A stretch of 64,000 bases of DNA, taken from contig CM059584.1 of NCBI GenBank assembly GCA_030407085.1, positions 429,501-493,500 on the forward strand. Reading direction: 5' to 3'. Every line of letters begins with the position of its first letter. Position 1 is the stretch's first letter. This stretch comes from Trichopria drosophilae (Eukaryota > Arthropoda > Insecta > Hymenoptera > Diapriidae). The position numbers and the translations under genes are program-made. The notes beneath the pieces are model-generated. The model saw nothing but the letters and a program-made list of their open reading frames with translations. It was not told the origin of the DNA and searched no databases. Shown here piece after piece: positions 36,404 through 51,200 of this stretch.

Positions 36404-37640
36404 TATTGGATCCGTCATTTTGTTTTCCAAAAAATAATGCCAGATTCAAAATCAGCGATCTGAAAAACCCATAAGTAACGATTTTAGAAAGATTTAATAA
36501 CTTTTTGCTTTTGATCACGTTTTAGGCGATCTGGGACTAATGTGCGACGTCCACAGGACGTAATTTTGTCATTTATGTTTAGATCATCGCCATATGACGA
36601 GTAGGATGAACAAATATTTGGGAATCACTGTATCTTATGTTTTGACGATGCTCTCTCTAATGGTGAAGGTTTGCATTTTCCACGATAACTTTTAACCCTG
36701 GCAAAATGTGATTTTTTTAACGAATCATTTTATAGAAATGGTTTTTCATTCCCTTACCATTTTTTATGTGTCTATAAAACCTGCATAAAGCATATCCTCG
36801 AGGTTTAAACTTACAAAATTGTCTCTTACATCAAAATGTCTACCACAATAACAAATTTTTTTTCTTGAAAACTGCAAACTTTAGAGAACACTTTTTGTAG
36901 AACAATAATATCTTGGCATTTGTCAAAGAATCTTATCACAAAAAATTGATTATTCCCTAAAAATTTCAGAGTATTCCTTAATCAATTTTTTGTTACAAGA
37001 AAATATTCTCCAATGTCCATATTTTTTATGAAAAATGAGTAATGATCCACAAACGCCATTAATTTATAGGTGTTCTTAAATATAGAATTATAGAGTTTAT
37101 ACAAAAATTTCTCAAAACAAAAATGTCAAATATAAAAAAAGGTTACAATGGGTTAGAGAATACTCTATAATAGATTTTAAGGAAACCAACCACAGATTCG
37201 TAATCAGCAACCCCAAAAAGCCCCGAGTAATGATATTTGTTTAACTACAATTACTTTCGTGTAGGATGATGAGTAATTTTGAAATTCCCACAAATATTTC
37301 GTCGTATCGACGGTCATTTTGTTAATAAGACAATAAAAAAATAATCAAGTATGAACGATTCCTTTAGTGGACACATCGGGTGTACGTTTATGACTTTTTT
37401 TAAGTCGATACAAATGCGTTTTAACACAAAATTTTAGGGGAAACGAAAAAAAAGAGTCTGAAAATCATGATTTTTTACATATTTTTGCAAAAAATAACCA
37501 CCATTCAAAAGAGCGACCTTGAAACAATAAAATTAATGGACTTTCGATTTTTTTCCTTATATGTTTCATGCGAGAAATAAATGCTAAACTCGAGGTAAAA
37601 TTCCACTGCATTCGGCGGTTAATGGGTTAAACTGTTAAAG
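36404..37640. repeat. Diverged dispersed repeats, related to the 122-bp tandem family and to 33.4-33.8 kb
   Basis: Blocks at 36404-36490 (GGATCCGTCATTTTG, AAAATCAGCGATCTGAAAAA) and 37190-37245 (CAGATTCGTAATCAGCAACC, CCCGAGTAATGAT) match the tandem unit at 53.1-53.4 kb. The 37200-37640 part also matches 33420-33830. A small perfect hairpin (AAAAAATTGATTA with TAATCAATTTTTT) lies near 36940-36995. No coding frame. Confidence 0.5.
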
Positions 37641-38599
37641 CGTGTTGTTTAAAACCGACGCGTGTGCGTTCGTGCGTGTGTATTTGTTAATTAAAAATGG
37701 GTTACTGACCAAGAAAAGTTGCTAATATAGCTCAGAAAATTGTAGACAAATATGAAAAATTAGCCAAGGTACTAAAAAAAATATATCTAATAAAACAATA
37801 ATGCACAAACAATTAAAAAAAACAACACTTATTGTAGATTGTTAATTGTGCACCAAAATATGAAAAAAATTTAGAGATAATCACTTTCATTTGTTCGAAA
37901 AAAAATTAATTGAATGATAAAGTCAGTTTTGAATTATTAATTTTCTGATTCTATCTACCTTAAAGTAACAATAATTGAAGATTAGAAAACATTTGCATGA
38001 CATAAGCCGAAAGAACAGTGCAGAATTAATTATGAAATATGAATCTGCGGTTTTCAATCTTCTATTATTCAATAACTATTAAAATTACAAAATATTACAG
38101 CAAAAATTCTTCTTTTGGAATACTTTGGTTTAATTTTGTGGTTTTTACTTCAACGTCTTGTTGATACCGACGTAATAACTTAGATTCATGAATTACGATT
38201 AAGTTAAAACGAAATACTTTTAAAATTGAACAACCCGATTCAGTTGAAGCACATATCTTTCACTATTTCAGAATGACAGATTTATTTGCGGTCAAATAGT
38301 TTAAAATCCCAGTTTGACCCTAAAGTGTCTATATTTTTTATATATTTTCTGTCCTTATAATGTTTTCATTTTTTCTTTGATATAAAAAATGAGTGGCAAA
38401 TTGTCTTACCTCAGTGAAAATACAAATACGGTAAAGATCCTTTATCGTTATATATTGGTTTGTAATTTAATCTCGTACATGGCCTAATTAAATGTTGGTA
38501 ATAAGATGCGAGAAGATTTATCACTTCTTTTTATATTTTTATTTTTATTTTTATTCTGAAATGTCCAAGAGTAGTCTAAATTGCATTACATAAGATATT

Positions 38600-38788
38600 A
38601 TGTCGTCGAAAAGTACGAAAAAAAGTGGCGATACAGAAAACGAAGATAATATCACGGTACCTGACGAGCGGTTGAATTACATACCTGATAAAGTTCAGAA
38701 TGTGCATATTAATCGCGTTGAATATATTTGGTGTACATTTCCAAGCCGTTATACTTATAAAAAATATAATGATAAATTAACGGAATAA
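38600..38788 (+). CDS. Hypothetical small protein (62 aa)
   Basis: ATG at 38600, TAA at 38786-38788. The product is charged and hydrophilic (starts MSSKSTKKSGDTENEDN, ends YKKYNDKLTE). There is no signal peptide, membrane segment or known motif. The lysine/glutamate-rich start looks like a real N terminus more than random AT-rich translation. It lies 434 bases upstream of the JHEH start on the same strand. It might be a first exon of something else, an upstream small gene or chance. Confidence 0.25.
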   Translation: MSSKSTKKSGDTENEDNITVPDERLNYIPDKVQNVHINRVEYIWCTFPSRYTYKKYNDKLTE

Positions 38789-39222
38789 ATGCTTACATTT
38801 CTTTCATCAATGACTGAACTACATCAATTAATCATTATTAATTTCCATTTCATTCATGATTCCATTTTTCACTCGAACAAAGGATGCTTTTTTTTAATTT
38901 ATTGCTCAAATTATTTAGAGATCACGATTATGGTTACAGTAAGAATCATGTAAACCATAAAAAAGAAAATTAAAAAACAGGACAAGGCCCACACATTTTT
39001 CGTGACTCACCCAGTATAGGATTTGCTGAAGCGCGTAAAATCGTGAGCCGGCAAACCATGCAGCTTAGTACAGATTCGAACGTCCGCGAAATCACAGAGC
39101 ATTTTGACAACAATTCGGAAATAAACTTGCGATTTTATATTTGAGATTTTAGTAACCATAAAACTAAACATTAGTGAAAATAGTGTATAAATTGTTTTTG
39201 AAAAAAAAAATTATAATTAAAA

Positions 39223-42200
39223 ATGGGAATTTTAAAAGCTGGAATTGTGGGTGCTGTTGTATTGGGGGCAATTGTCATGTTTATAGATTTCACACCGAAA
39301 AAAGTGCCAACATTTACTGAAGTTTATTGGGGCCCCGGAAAAGCTCCAGAAAAAATCGACGAGAGCATAAGATCGTTTAAAGTTGTATTCCAGAAAGAGG
39401 TACATTACTGCCTGTAATTAAGTACACTTTTTTATTGTAACATTTCGGACCAAATATTTTTCTAAATTTCTCTTTAATTTCCAATGCAGTTTTATTTTTG
39501 TAATTTTACTCTTTTGCATATTCTCATGATTTTTTAATTAATTATACCAATATAGTAGACACTTTTATACACAGTGTCAATTAACAAAAATATCATTAAT
39601 AATATTCTTTAAAATTGAGATATAGAATAATTTTTTGTAGGTCGTAGAGAATTTAAAAAGTCGATTAAGAAGTACTAGAAAACTGCAACCGCCTCTAGAA
39701 GACGCGGGGTCGACATATGGAATGAACAGCAATTTTGTACCGACAATAGTCGATTATTGGCTGAATAAATACAATTTTACTGATCGTGAAGTGTACCTCA
39801 ATCAATATAATCACTTCCTCACTAACATTCAAGGTAATTCGCAGTTTAAGGACATTTTCATTTCAATTATTTCGCACATTTTAATTCTAAATCAAATTTT
39901 TTACTAAAAAACGAAAAGTGATTTCAGTATGCAATATTTAAATTTAAGTGACATATTCTAGTTTTTATATATTCCTTTTCAAACGTTGAGAAATTTGACA
40001 TGAATTCTAATATTCATTTTTCCATAACATTGTTTAATTCGTACAGTGCTAAAAATTTCAACTATACAAACTAATTTAACAAATTTTAAGGAATTAAAAT
40101 CTCCTCATATCTCCGCAAATATATAATCGGATATTTCGAAATTACATTTTGTTTATTTTATTGACTAGATTGGAGTACGGAACATATATAAAAGTACCAG
40201 ATTTTAAATGTTAAATACGCCCTCTACAGGATTTTAACATACAGTAAAGATAATTCTACGCTCTAATATGACATTTAAAAAATAAAAAGTAACAATTTAA
40301 TGATTTATTGCTTACTACTATTTAATTGAGTTCAGAGCTTCTAATAATAGTTAGACTAAGCTATTTTTATTACTTTCAATATTTCGTACACGAAAAATAA
40401 GCTGTTTATAGGATTTGACATCCAGAGATATCCTCTTTTTGTTTTCACTTATATTTTTATCGGTTAGCTTCGTGTCATTCTACGATACTATCAGGCAGGC
40501 AGGCAGGAATGTGTTCCAGTTTTTATGAGAATATTTTAAAATGCACTTATTGTTGTTTTATTCTAATAAACAAGAGTATAAGAGCCTAAAACACTAATCT
40601 GACTGGCGATAATGCGTTGTTTTTGATGGGTTAGGACTAGACATCCATTTCGTGCACGTGAAGCCTAAGGCATCAACCGGCAAGCAAGTTTTGCCTTTGC
40701 TGCTCCTGCATGGCTGGCCTGGCTCCTTCGTCGAATTTTATAAAGTAATTCCCCTCCTAACGACCCCAAGGCCGGAGCACGATTTCGTCTTCGAAGTAGT
40801 GGTGGCTTCCTTACCTGGTTTCGCATACTCAGATGCTGCCAACCGTATTGGTCTTGGGCCACCAGAAATGGCTCTGGTTCTCAAAAACCTAATGCATAGG
40901 ATAGGTTTCGATAAATTCTATACCCACTCAGGAGATTGGGGCTCTTTTGTAGCATCGTACATGGCAGCACTATTTCCAGAAAAGTAAGTCAAATTTCTTT
41001 TTTATAACTATCCAATTATAGCTGTCATTACTGTATGGATGAGAGACTCTACACCAGGGTTCCATATTAATGGCAATTCCAAATTTTCAATATACACAAT
41101 GGATAGATAACGAGAAAAGTTTATGAACGATCATTATAATGACAATAAATAGGATATATAAGGAAAGAAATTGATGAATGTTAAGTGAAAATCAAAAAAG
41201 AAAATAATAATAATGACGACCAAGCGACAACTTCAATGATCGAAATTATTATGGATATTAAAAAATTGTATGTTTTATCTGAAGAATCAGACGGCACACC
41301 CTGCCGTACATGTATATAAAAAAAGTTACATTTTATTATTACATTTTGTTCAACAATTATTATTTGAAAAAATACTGTACGAACAATACAGTTCTCCATA
41401 GGATTGTATCTACTTAATGTTACATTGGGTGTCGTATAGTGGTGGGTAACATACAAAAGAGCCTAGATACTTCGGACGAAACATTTATTACCAAGTATAC
41501 ATCGGTAAAAAGCCAAAATAACAAATAATGATCTGGCGCCTACTCTCTGATTTGTACATAGTCACAATTGACTTTTCCTACAATTACAGCCTTCCAACCC
41601 TTTCTATATATACCTGATTTTGCTATATATATTAAGTAAACAAAAAAGAAAATAAAAGTTACACAAAAATTTGTGATACAGGAATTTTGTCTTCAAATAG
41701 GAAAATGACGTAATGACCATCAAAACTTACTTATAATTAAATAACTTTTTTTCAAACGAAATATGTATTGTCAATTGTTCAAAAATACTTTTCTATTCAT
41801 TTAAGAGCGAATTACATTTCTTTTCTAATGTCAAATGAGAAATATTTTGAAAGGATATATAGTTAGAAGGCTTTAAATAGAAGAAAATTGACGAGTTACC
41901 GAGTTAAACAAATAAAGAAATGGTAGAAACCGAAGAGTAGGTACCAGATCGGGGGTTGGTAAATTTGCGTTTTAACCCAAATATGACTTTTTATTATTAA
42001 TAATTATAGTTTTGAAAATAAAAGTTGTCGCTATATGTAATTATTATAATTTGTTTTATTCCTCAATTTTTTTTAAATTCCTTAATCTCTTGCCGTTAAT
42101 GCCCTATTTAATTCCATTACAATGAGCGCTGATGAACTTTTCACGTTCTCTACTCATTTATTATAATTGAAATATTGGAGTTGCTGCCATCATCAAAGCG

Positions 42201-45200
42201 ATGGTCATCAAAGCATCAATCGAAATTAATATATTACGTAAATTTGTGCACAGTGGCCGTTCATAGTCTAGCGAATGCTATTCAATTTTTCTTCTATTTT
42301 TTTTCATTTACATACGGCCAAGAATTTTCCTTTGCTTAATGAATAATGAATTTAATTTTTCCAAACATTTTTGCCTCTAACTAACGTCAGAAACTGGACT
42401 GTCCGATTAGAAGTTATTACATGTCGCAAAAACAATTACATTTTGCAAGAACTAAATTTGCAAGTGCCTGTAATTGGGCGCATAAGCTTATAACGTTAGA
42501 AATAAACATATTTGAAAAAAAATTAATTAATGTTTGCGAAAATTTTGCACCATGTCTTGCTGGTTGAAAGGTGTCAAAGATTTTGGGTAGGCGATAGGTC
42601 ATTTATTCACAAACGATCAAATAGGGAATGTTCTTAAATTACGCTGTATCTCAATGCACATTTTTTTAAATATTTTTTTTAAACAAGAATATCAACGTCC
42701 GTTGTCACGACATATGAGTATACATGTATTGAAAGGTTGCATCAATTCAGCAGAGTAATATCAATAATTCTCCACTAGAAAACGACTCTTTTTTTAAGTC
42801 TTCATTAACTATTTAGTACAGAATGGCGACTACATGAAAGAAACTTAGTTAGCACAAGGTTTGAAGTTGCTTCTCCAACTACAAAAAGTAGTAAACAAAC
42901 CCCAGCTACATTCTCTAATTACTATTTTACACTGAGAAATCATGAGTATTGGGTACTAACTATTAGTATATATGATACCACGCGTCTTTCAGTAATATAT
43001 ACCAATTAGTGGATATCAATACGATACATTCCCACATTAATACATATGAAGTAATTATTTTAAAGCATCTCTTCAATTCGTATGTATCCAACAAATACGA
43101 GATAGATACCCGAAACTACCATTACTTTTTTAGTCCAAGCTGCGCGGACTGAATGATCTATTCATTAAAATATAATTGCTACAATAAAGGCATGAAATCA
43201 TAAATAATAATCGAACTCACGAGAAAAACGAATCCCTGGAATGAATGCAACGCATTATAACATATGCAGTGCATTGCCCCTACATCCTCCCTCTTTTTAT
43301 AAACAAAAGAGAAAATCAATTTTAAAGAATAAAAGAAATCACCGATTTGGTGCATTCAATTAAGATGAGGACTAAAATATAATTGAGCGACAAATTCGGA
43401 TTCAATTTCATAAACTGGAAATACATAAAACGTCGTGTTTTTGTGTCGTTCATTGATGCGTACTGAAAAGGTTAGAGATATTGATAGAAAAAGTAGAATA
43501 AACCGACTACAAAAGGTATTAAGAAACAGGTTTTATAAATTTCGTTAGTTAGTATAAATATTTAAATAAAAAAACCGTGGTTTATTGGATCTACTATTGT
43601 TTTTCCAATTATCACTTTTCTGCAGTTTCCTACATTCTCGACAAATGTGAGTATGGCGCCATCTACGATGATCTGCAGCTCTCGCAATTGTACTCATCTG
43701 TACCCGGACAAGCTCTTTGAGAGCTTTTAGGACACCTCGATAGAGGTGGAAGGTAGAGGGTAAATAAATAAAAAAAAAAAAAAAAAAATAAGGTACAATC
43801 TTTATGCCGCATTCTGTGAATCTCATTGAAAGAAAATTACCGTTTGCATCTTATAGATAGTTTTCATATGCATATTTTAAACTAAAATTTTGAGTTGATC
43901 AATGTAAAGACTTTACTCATACAATACGTAAATAAATTTGATAGTATATCTCTTTATTGGATCGCTCCTTGTGAGCAATTGAGATATCTCCTGCTTTTCT
44001 GATTCAAAATAACGAAAAACCGGTATATTTTGTGAATAGTTCATAATATACACTTTTTAAGAACTAACACTTGTGAAGACTCCAAAATACACCTCTGAAA
44101 AAGGCCGCTGTTTCAAAACTGTGCACGAATTTCCAGTGACTTAGTCTGGAGTATAACAATAAAAATATAAGAATATAAGTATAAAAATAACTCTCTATTA
44201 AACTTGGAATGAAATATTTTCTTAAAAATCTAAAATAGCAGTTTCTTTAATATGCCTGAAGCATATACAGTCAGTAATGAACAAAAATCAAGTTTGTCTT
44301 GATATAATCATACTTGAAACTACCTTGAAAGGAACTGAAAAAATGGATATAAATTGTGTCATAGGTTAAAAAAAAACTTACATTTTAATTTTGTTCGATT
44401 CAACAACAAAAATATTTTTAATCGTTATAAATAAAAATTAATAATTTTCTATCATGAAAAAGGAGGACATGTAGTTGTAAAATAAGTAAGGAATTTATTC
44501 AAGTGTCAGTGTTAAGTTTGCAGTTAACAGCGTAAGTGGTTACATTATTAAATAAACTTCTCCGTTTTATACAATTAAGAAATATAACAAAATTTTCTTC
44601 ATTGAACGATCTTCATTTCTGCTAAGAAAATCCTAATATCCTAAGAAATTACATCATACTTCTTATAAGCGTAATTGCGAATTAAAAAATGTCGATTTTC
44701 ATAACGGCATTTCGCTAATTGAACAAGAAGATTAAATTTACATTAAAAAAAGTTTAACATAAATTACCTATCTTAAAATAGGTCTTAAATACCTTAAGCC
44801 TAGTCAAAATTGATAGTATATCCTAACATAATTTCCTATTTCGAACGAAAATTAAAAAATCAAGGTTTTTAGGCATTGATATACCTTATTAGTAACGCCA
44901 TTTTTAATCCCTTCATTATCCATTAATAATAATGGCTATATTCATTAAAATTGAAACATTTTGCAATTTAGGTTTATTGGATTTAAATTTTCAGTTTTTT
45001 TCTTCAGATTTGCAGTGTAAGGTAATAAAAACTGTGACTCGGAAGTCAGAACTAAGTAAAAACTAATTCTAGAAATGTTCACTTAAAAACTGAAGCATAT
45101 TGCAATCAAATGCAAAATAACTTGTGACCTTCAATTTAAAGCTTTTTCTGGGAATAGGCAATTTGCAATTAGAATATGCACTATAAAAAATAGGATTATA

Positions 45201-48200
45201 AATTTTGTCTTAGGCAATCAATGTTGCAAAAATTGTCGATTCTCAAAAGATTTTTAAATATATCAATATTTTTTGGTACGAATTTAATGTGTGATAATTT
45301 AATTGCTCTATCGATTAACCTAAATGCGACTCCTAGTTTATAAGCTAACAAAAATTTCATAAAAATGCAGGTATCTCCCTGAAAAGGTTTCCGTGTGATA
45401 CCAAGCAGTTAAAATAAAACAATCTTTACCCCTAATTACAGAAATATTAAAAAAATTAATAGTTTTCGCCTTTTCGATTTCAAATAATATTCGGATAAAG
45501 AAGATCAGAATAGCAAAGTTATTTTCTACTTCACTTTACGATATACCTTTATTCTACCAACTTTTGTTATCTCAACTCTCTTCTCAAAAAATATATTGTT
45601 TTTAATACATAATAAGTTTAACATTTGCTTTTTAACTGAATATAGAATTTTTACAAATCCATTTACAAAACAAAAACTTGCGCAGGTGTCACTTACCTTC
45701 CATCGTAATAAAAAGATACTAAAAATGACATAATGTACACAATAGAAAGTTGGATGATACCAAAAATATACGAATTACGTTATTACTTATTCAAGAAGGA
45801 TATTTGCAAAAGTGCTCCAATATGATGAGCAAATATGCCTCTATAAGTGATAAAATAACCATACTGCTTTTCTATATTCCTTATACAACCCGTTCAGCTT
45901 TTGAAGAGCATTTTAAATTTTGAAAGCGACAGCAAATACATTTTATGATTTTGTTCAGTTTCAAAATTTAAACTTTGAGTTATTTATTCTGAACTTGCGT
46001 CATTCTGCTACAGGACATAATCAACTTTGCATGTATGTATATGAATGTAAAATACTTTCGTAAAATACGTCATTAAAATGTCTCGTGCAGTAATTTCTTT
46101 AAGAAGTTAAAACAAAGCAACATTACAAACAACAAAGACAATATCAATATGTATTATAATATAACTGGAAATATATTATATTATTAATATATTAAAGATA
46201 TTAAAAAACAAGTGACAAGACCACTCTAAGAATATATATGTCTTCAAATTATTATCTGCCCAGATTTCGCGTAGCGTTTATAAGTAAGAAGCGATCCCCC
46301 AATAATAGTTTGATAATAATTAATTTATCAGTTAAACGTAAAAAGGTAAGAGGAATTTTATCTCCCCATTAAGAATAATGGACGAACAAATTTTGGCGGT
46401 ATTATTTATTTTAGATAAATAATAATGTTAATACAATAATAATAAAACACAAAGAAAAGTTACGTGTTTAATTTTTAATAATTATTAGAGTTATGTGTTC
46501 AGCTTTATATGCTACTATTTAAAAACTGATATAATGCAGATTGTATTAAAACTATGTATTCTTATCCGAGGGTTGTTTCCCTAAGTGGAAAATATTTAAT
46601 AAGAATTACTTGATGTAATGGACTTTTTGTACAAATAAATTAGATGTAAACTGTTTAATGTTTCAAGGTTAATGTTGGCCCTTCACTATTTATTATTTCT
46701 ATAATCAAACAATAATATATAATTTGCATATCATTAAATCTCATGCAAAAAGTACAAAATATATAGTACCAATATTAAATTTGGGTTGTTAAAATAATTT
46801 AAGAATAAAAATAATTTAAAAATAAAAATATTACAGTTATTAATTTAGAAATCAAATTTAGGAGGTCATTTAAAATGACAGTAATGTTTAAATTGTAATT
46901 GATTAAAACTCGGGTTGTATTTAACTTTTGGAAAATAAAATCTGCAACCAACAAAAATTGAAATGTGTTTTTGAAAAAAAAAATGGAGTTAAATTTTGTT
47001 GATCATTTCTGATTTATGAGAAAAATGAGGGCAAACCTTATTAGTCCATCCAATAGCTTTCCTAAAAATTTGTATCATTGATAAAAAATGTTTCCAATAA
47101 AAATTTGCAAAAAACTCTAGACTGTGCAGACGAATCTTTGGACCCGAAGGTAAAAATATTGCAAACAAAATTTTAAAAATAAAATTATCTTTCGATCATC
47201 AATGGCATAATTATTAATTATTATGACTTGCTAAGTATGATAAACGTAATTATCATTATTAAAATTTTGTAAGAAGATTGTTATAAATACAAACACAAAA
47301 ATTGTAAGAATAAAACTATTTTAAATTATCAACGAATAGAAGTATTAGGTATAATGATATGTAGAAGTCTGAAAAGTGTATAGTTGTATTACCTATTTCT
47401 CATTTTATTAAAAAATCCCATAATATATGGTAAACTAATAGTTTTACTATTATTATTTTGTGATTTGTTGGATAGTTTATGCACACGTTTCGTAATGTAT
47501 TTTTCTATTAAATCACAAGGGTAGCTCATATTTATCATTATTTTTCGTACGGAGTTCAAATTTTTACATCTGAATTTGATATCAGAGAACGTAACTCTAT
47601 CTAAAATTGAGTGGGCTGTGCCAATTTTATATGTCCAAGGATGGTTCGAATACAAAATTTAGGTATCATTCTGAAAATTATTTTGTATGAAACCAATTAG
47701 TGTATAGTTAAAAAAATTGTATGAAATAGCCGTAAAAATATTATTAATAAAAATATTTTTAAGAAAATACATTTAAATATATGCTACAATAGGAGATAAT
47801 GGAGATGCAATTGGTACTCCAGATACTTATTGATCATTTTTATTTTGAAATTTATAATATTTGAAATTTAACGCTTAATCCTTACGCCAGGGTCGTTTTC
47901 GACCCAGAGAACATTCAAATTGTACTTTATAAATTACCCAACAGTAAGTACTTTCAAACGGAAGGACATATTTTACCTAGGTAGTGGGATGAAAATGGCT
48001 TAAAATTATTTTTGTTGTAAGCAGATTATAATAAGAAAATACAAAAAGCATTAAAAATTGTTTGAAAATGTTGAAAATGTCGGGATAAAAATGTGTTTTT
48101 TAGATATTAAAAAAAAAGTATAAGAATGACCATTATTCAGATTTATGATGATTGTAAAATAGTAAAAATAATAATTTACATTTCCTTTATTTACAGCGTA

Positions 48201-51200
48201 TTGGGATTGCATTCTACCATGTGCATGGTTGTTCATCCCTGGACAATATTTAAAACAATGTTGTACAGTGTTTTCCCATCGTTAATAATCTCCAAAGAAC
48301 AACAACATCTTATGTACCCTTTCAAGAAACACGTGTCATTCTGGTTAGAAGAGTCTGGATATTTCCACATTCAAGCAACCAAACCTGATACTATTGGTGA
48401 GTTAGTGATAGGGACGTTAAATTAAGAATTTAAATAATTTTCTGTGACGAATACACTTTATCAGATTTTATATTTCGTCTATCGTTTGTTTAAATATCTG
48501 TTTAGTTAACGAAAATCTAGTAATATATCATAATAAAATAATGGGATTACTCTATACTTATACTTATAATATATATACGTCGAAACAAAATAACGATAAT
48601 CGGGACAACCCTGTATTTGTTTATAAGTGTCTAATAACCCCAAAGCTCAGGTGAGTCGGATTCCACCTTCATAAATTGTAGGTCCCGTCGCGATTTAGTC
48701 CCGTGCGGGCTCAGAAAAGTCGACGTAAAATAATATAAAAAAAAATAATGATAACTGTGTAAGATGTAAAATTAGAAGCTACTTCAGAAAAAATATCCAT
48801 GTAAAAATATTCAACGTCTTTTTCTAGTTTATTGGATCACAATTACATAACACAAAATCGGGACATTGAACCTTTCGGCTATAAACTAGTGTGATATGTT
48901 TTAAATTTAAAATTTGAAAGCACAAGTAGCAATATTTATTTAAAGCATTTTTACGCATGATTTATCTCTCATTGCTTTTATCCCAATCAATAATGCATAA
49001 TTACCAATTAAATGAATTCGTATGACTCAATATCGCAAGTCACACATCAAATCTTAGATAGGCCATTCAACTGAATCTGATTGTCATGTTGATCATGCAC
49101 ATTTTTTTCAGGTACGGCTTTAAGCGATTCCCCAGCTGGTTTGGCAGCCTACATTCTAGAAAAGTTTTCTATGGGCACGCATCGAGATAACAAATTTCGA
49201 GATGATGGTGGTCTCCTCAAATCGTTCGACATAGAGGACCTTTTCGACAATTTGATGGTTTATTGGTCTACAAACAGCATAACTAGTGCCGCTCGATTAT
49301 ATGCCGAGGCCTGTACACTTAAGCAGTTAGCATATCAAATGCATTCGTAAGAATTTTAGTTGACTTACATAATGTACCCTAAAAAATGGTAATAATTTTA
49401 TGCGCACTAGAATGTCACATAAAATGCCAACACATGCATTGTAAAATGATAGAAATTTCTGGTGTTGAAGTTTTATTACATAAATTTATCATGATTAATC
49501 CATATTTATTGTAATTCTACAATACATGTACTGTAGAATTATTATTTCATGTGATTTTACAGTACCTGTATTGGCAATTTACATTGCTTAGTAAAAAACT
49601 CCCCCATTACGTTTATTGTAAAATTACTACACATTGTTTTTTACATGTATGATTTTTAAAACTGAAAATCATGTCATTTACATAGTATACATTTTTAAAA
49701 TTTTGAAATTTCACATTAAATATGCTCTTTAAAGATTTTATACTATTTTCTAATTTTTACCTAACACTTTTTTTGTTATTTTTGAAGTAGAATTATTGTT
49801 ATTTTGTAAATTTTAAAATATGAGAATTTATTATATATTTGTTACAGTGGTTTCAATGGATGAACAATATATTTTCATTGAATTTATAATACACTTTTTT
49901 TAGTATGCATTAGTCTTGCCATTGCGTACACTTGTTATTCTACGTGTACGGTGCCCTTCGTTGTGGCATTGCTTCTTTTATTTATTCATTAACGTGCGAT
50001 TAGCGTTCAGAACATACTCCTTGACAAATATCCACAGGAATAACATGGTTCTTATAGAATTTAAAATAAAGCTTGAAAAAAAGTGAAACATAATAAAGCT
50101 TTTTTAGACGGATCACATTCTACAATTAATGAATGACCATCCAAACTGAACTAAACTAAAAACATAAAACTAAACTAAGAATGTAGTCTATACGCAGATA
50201 AAGCTTAAAATGTGAACTTAATGAAATTCAATGAAACCACTAAGATTTATTATATGTGTATATTTTATTACAACGGAAATTTCACATGTCCTTGATATTC
50301 ATTTAAAAAATAAAGATAGTTATTTATGTTGAAAAAGTGTTGAATACTCTCTAAATTTCTTGGACTGGAATTTTCACTTCAAACATGAATTGAGCAGGGT
50401 GTTCTTCGAGTAGAGTGAAAATTCGCTCCAAACTAAGTTATATTTTGTCACTGTTGAAGTGCTATTTATTCAAAAATATTTTTTTATAGGCAATGAAATT
50501 AAATTTGAGAAAAGGAATTTAATTTTTCGTATTCTAAGATTTTTTCCGGAAATTTCACTACAATTCAATCTGTCCTAATAAATGCTGCATCATGGTCACA
50601 AATATTGAGTAAATAGCTTCAGGTTGACACAAACTTCACACAAATTCTACACATTTATTGGTCATTGTTACTATCGGTGGTTTAACTATAGAGGAAATAT
50701 TTCGCTCTATACGATCTGTAGTAAAACAATTTCCTCCTAAAAAGAAGGAAAATTCGCACCATACAGAGTGGCTCACTTTTCACTTCTGCTTTGAGTGAAT
50801 TCTCTTTAAGAGTGAAATTTCTGCTGCTTGATAATTTGATATACACTATACAGTCATAAAAATATTTAATAAACATAGTAGATATATATCTCTAATATTA
50901 GTTCTACGCCAAAACATGAGTTTTTTACAATAATATCCGAAAGTAAAATGTACCAACATGAAAGACAGAATCTCTTGATGTATATTTACATTTGAGTTTT
51001 CTTGTTTCATTTATCTTAAAATTATTTTAAGAATTACGTAGCATAAAATATTGTAAAATTAATATAAATATTTGTCTAGATATCCTATTATGGTGCCAAG
51101 TGCATGTGCACAGTTTCCTCAAGAAATTATATATCAACCTGCTGCTTTTCTGAAAGATCGCTATAGAAATCTCGTCAGTGCCACACTTATGCCTCGTGGT

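Noticed and set aside
39001..39110. GATTCGAAC near 39075 considered as a minus-strand tRNA B box
   Set aside because: No matching A box, anticodon arm or acceptor stem at the right spacing.
40665..40862. Minus-strand ORF across JHEH exon 3
   Set aside because: Shadow of the JHEH coding exon, whose plus-strand frame has the HGWP and GDWG motifs.
43545..43826. Minus-strand ORF of 93 codons
   Set aside because: It reads through the poly(A) tail of a retroposon-like sequence in reverse; the F-rich run is the tail.
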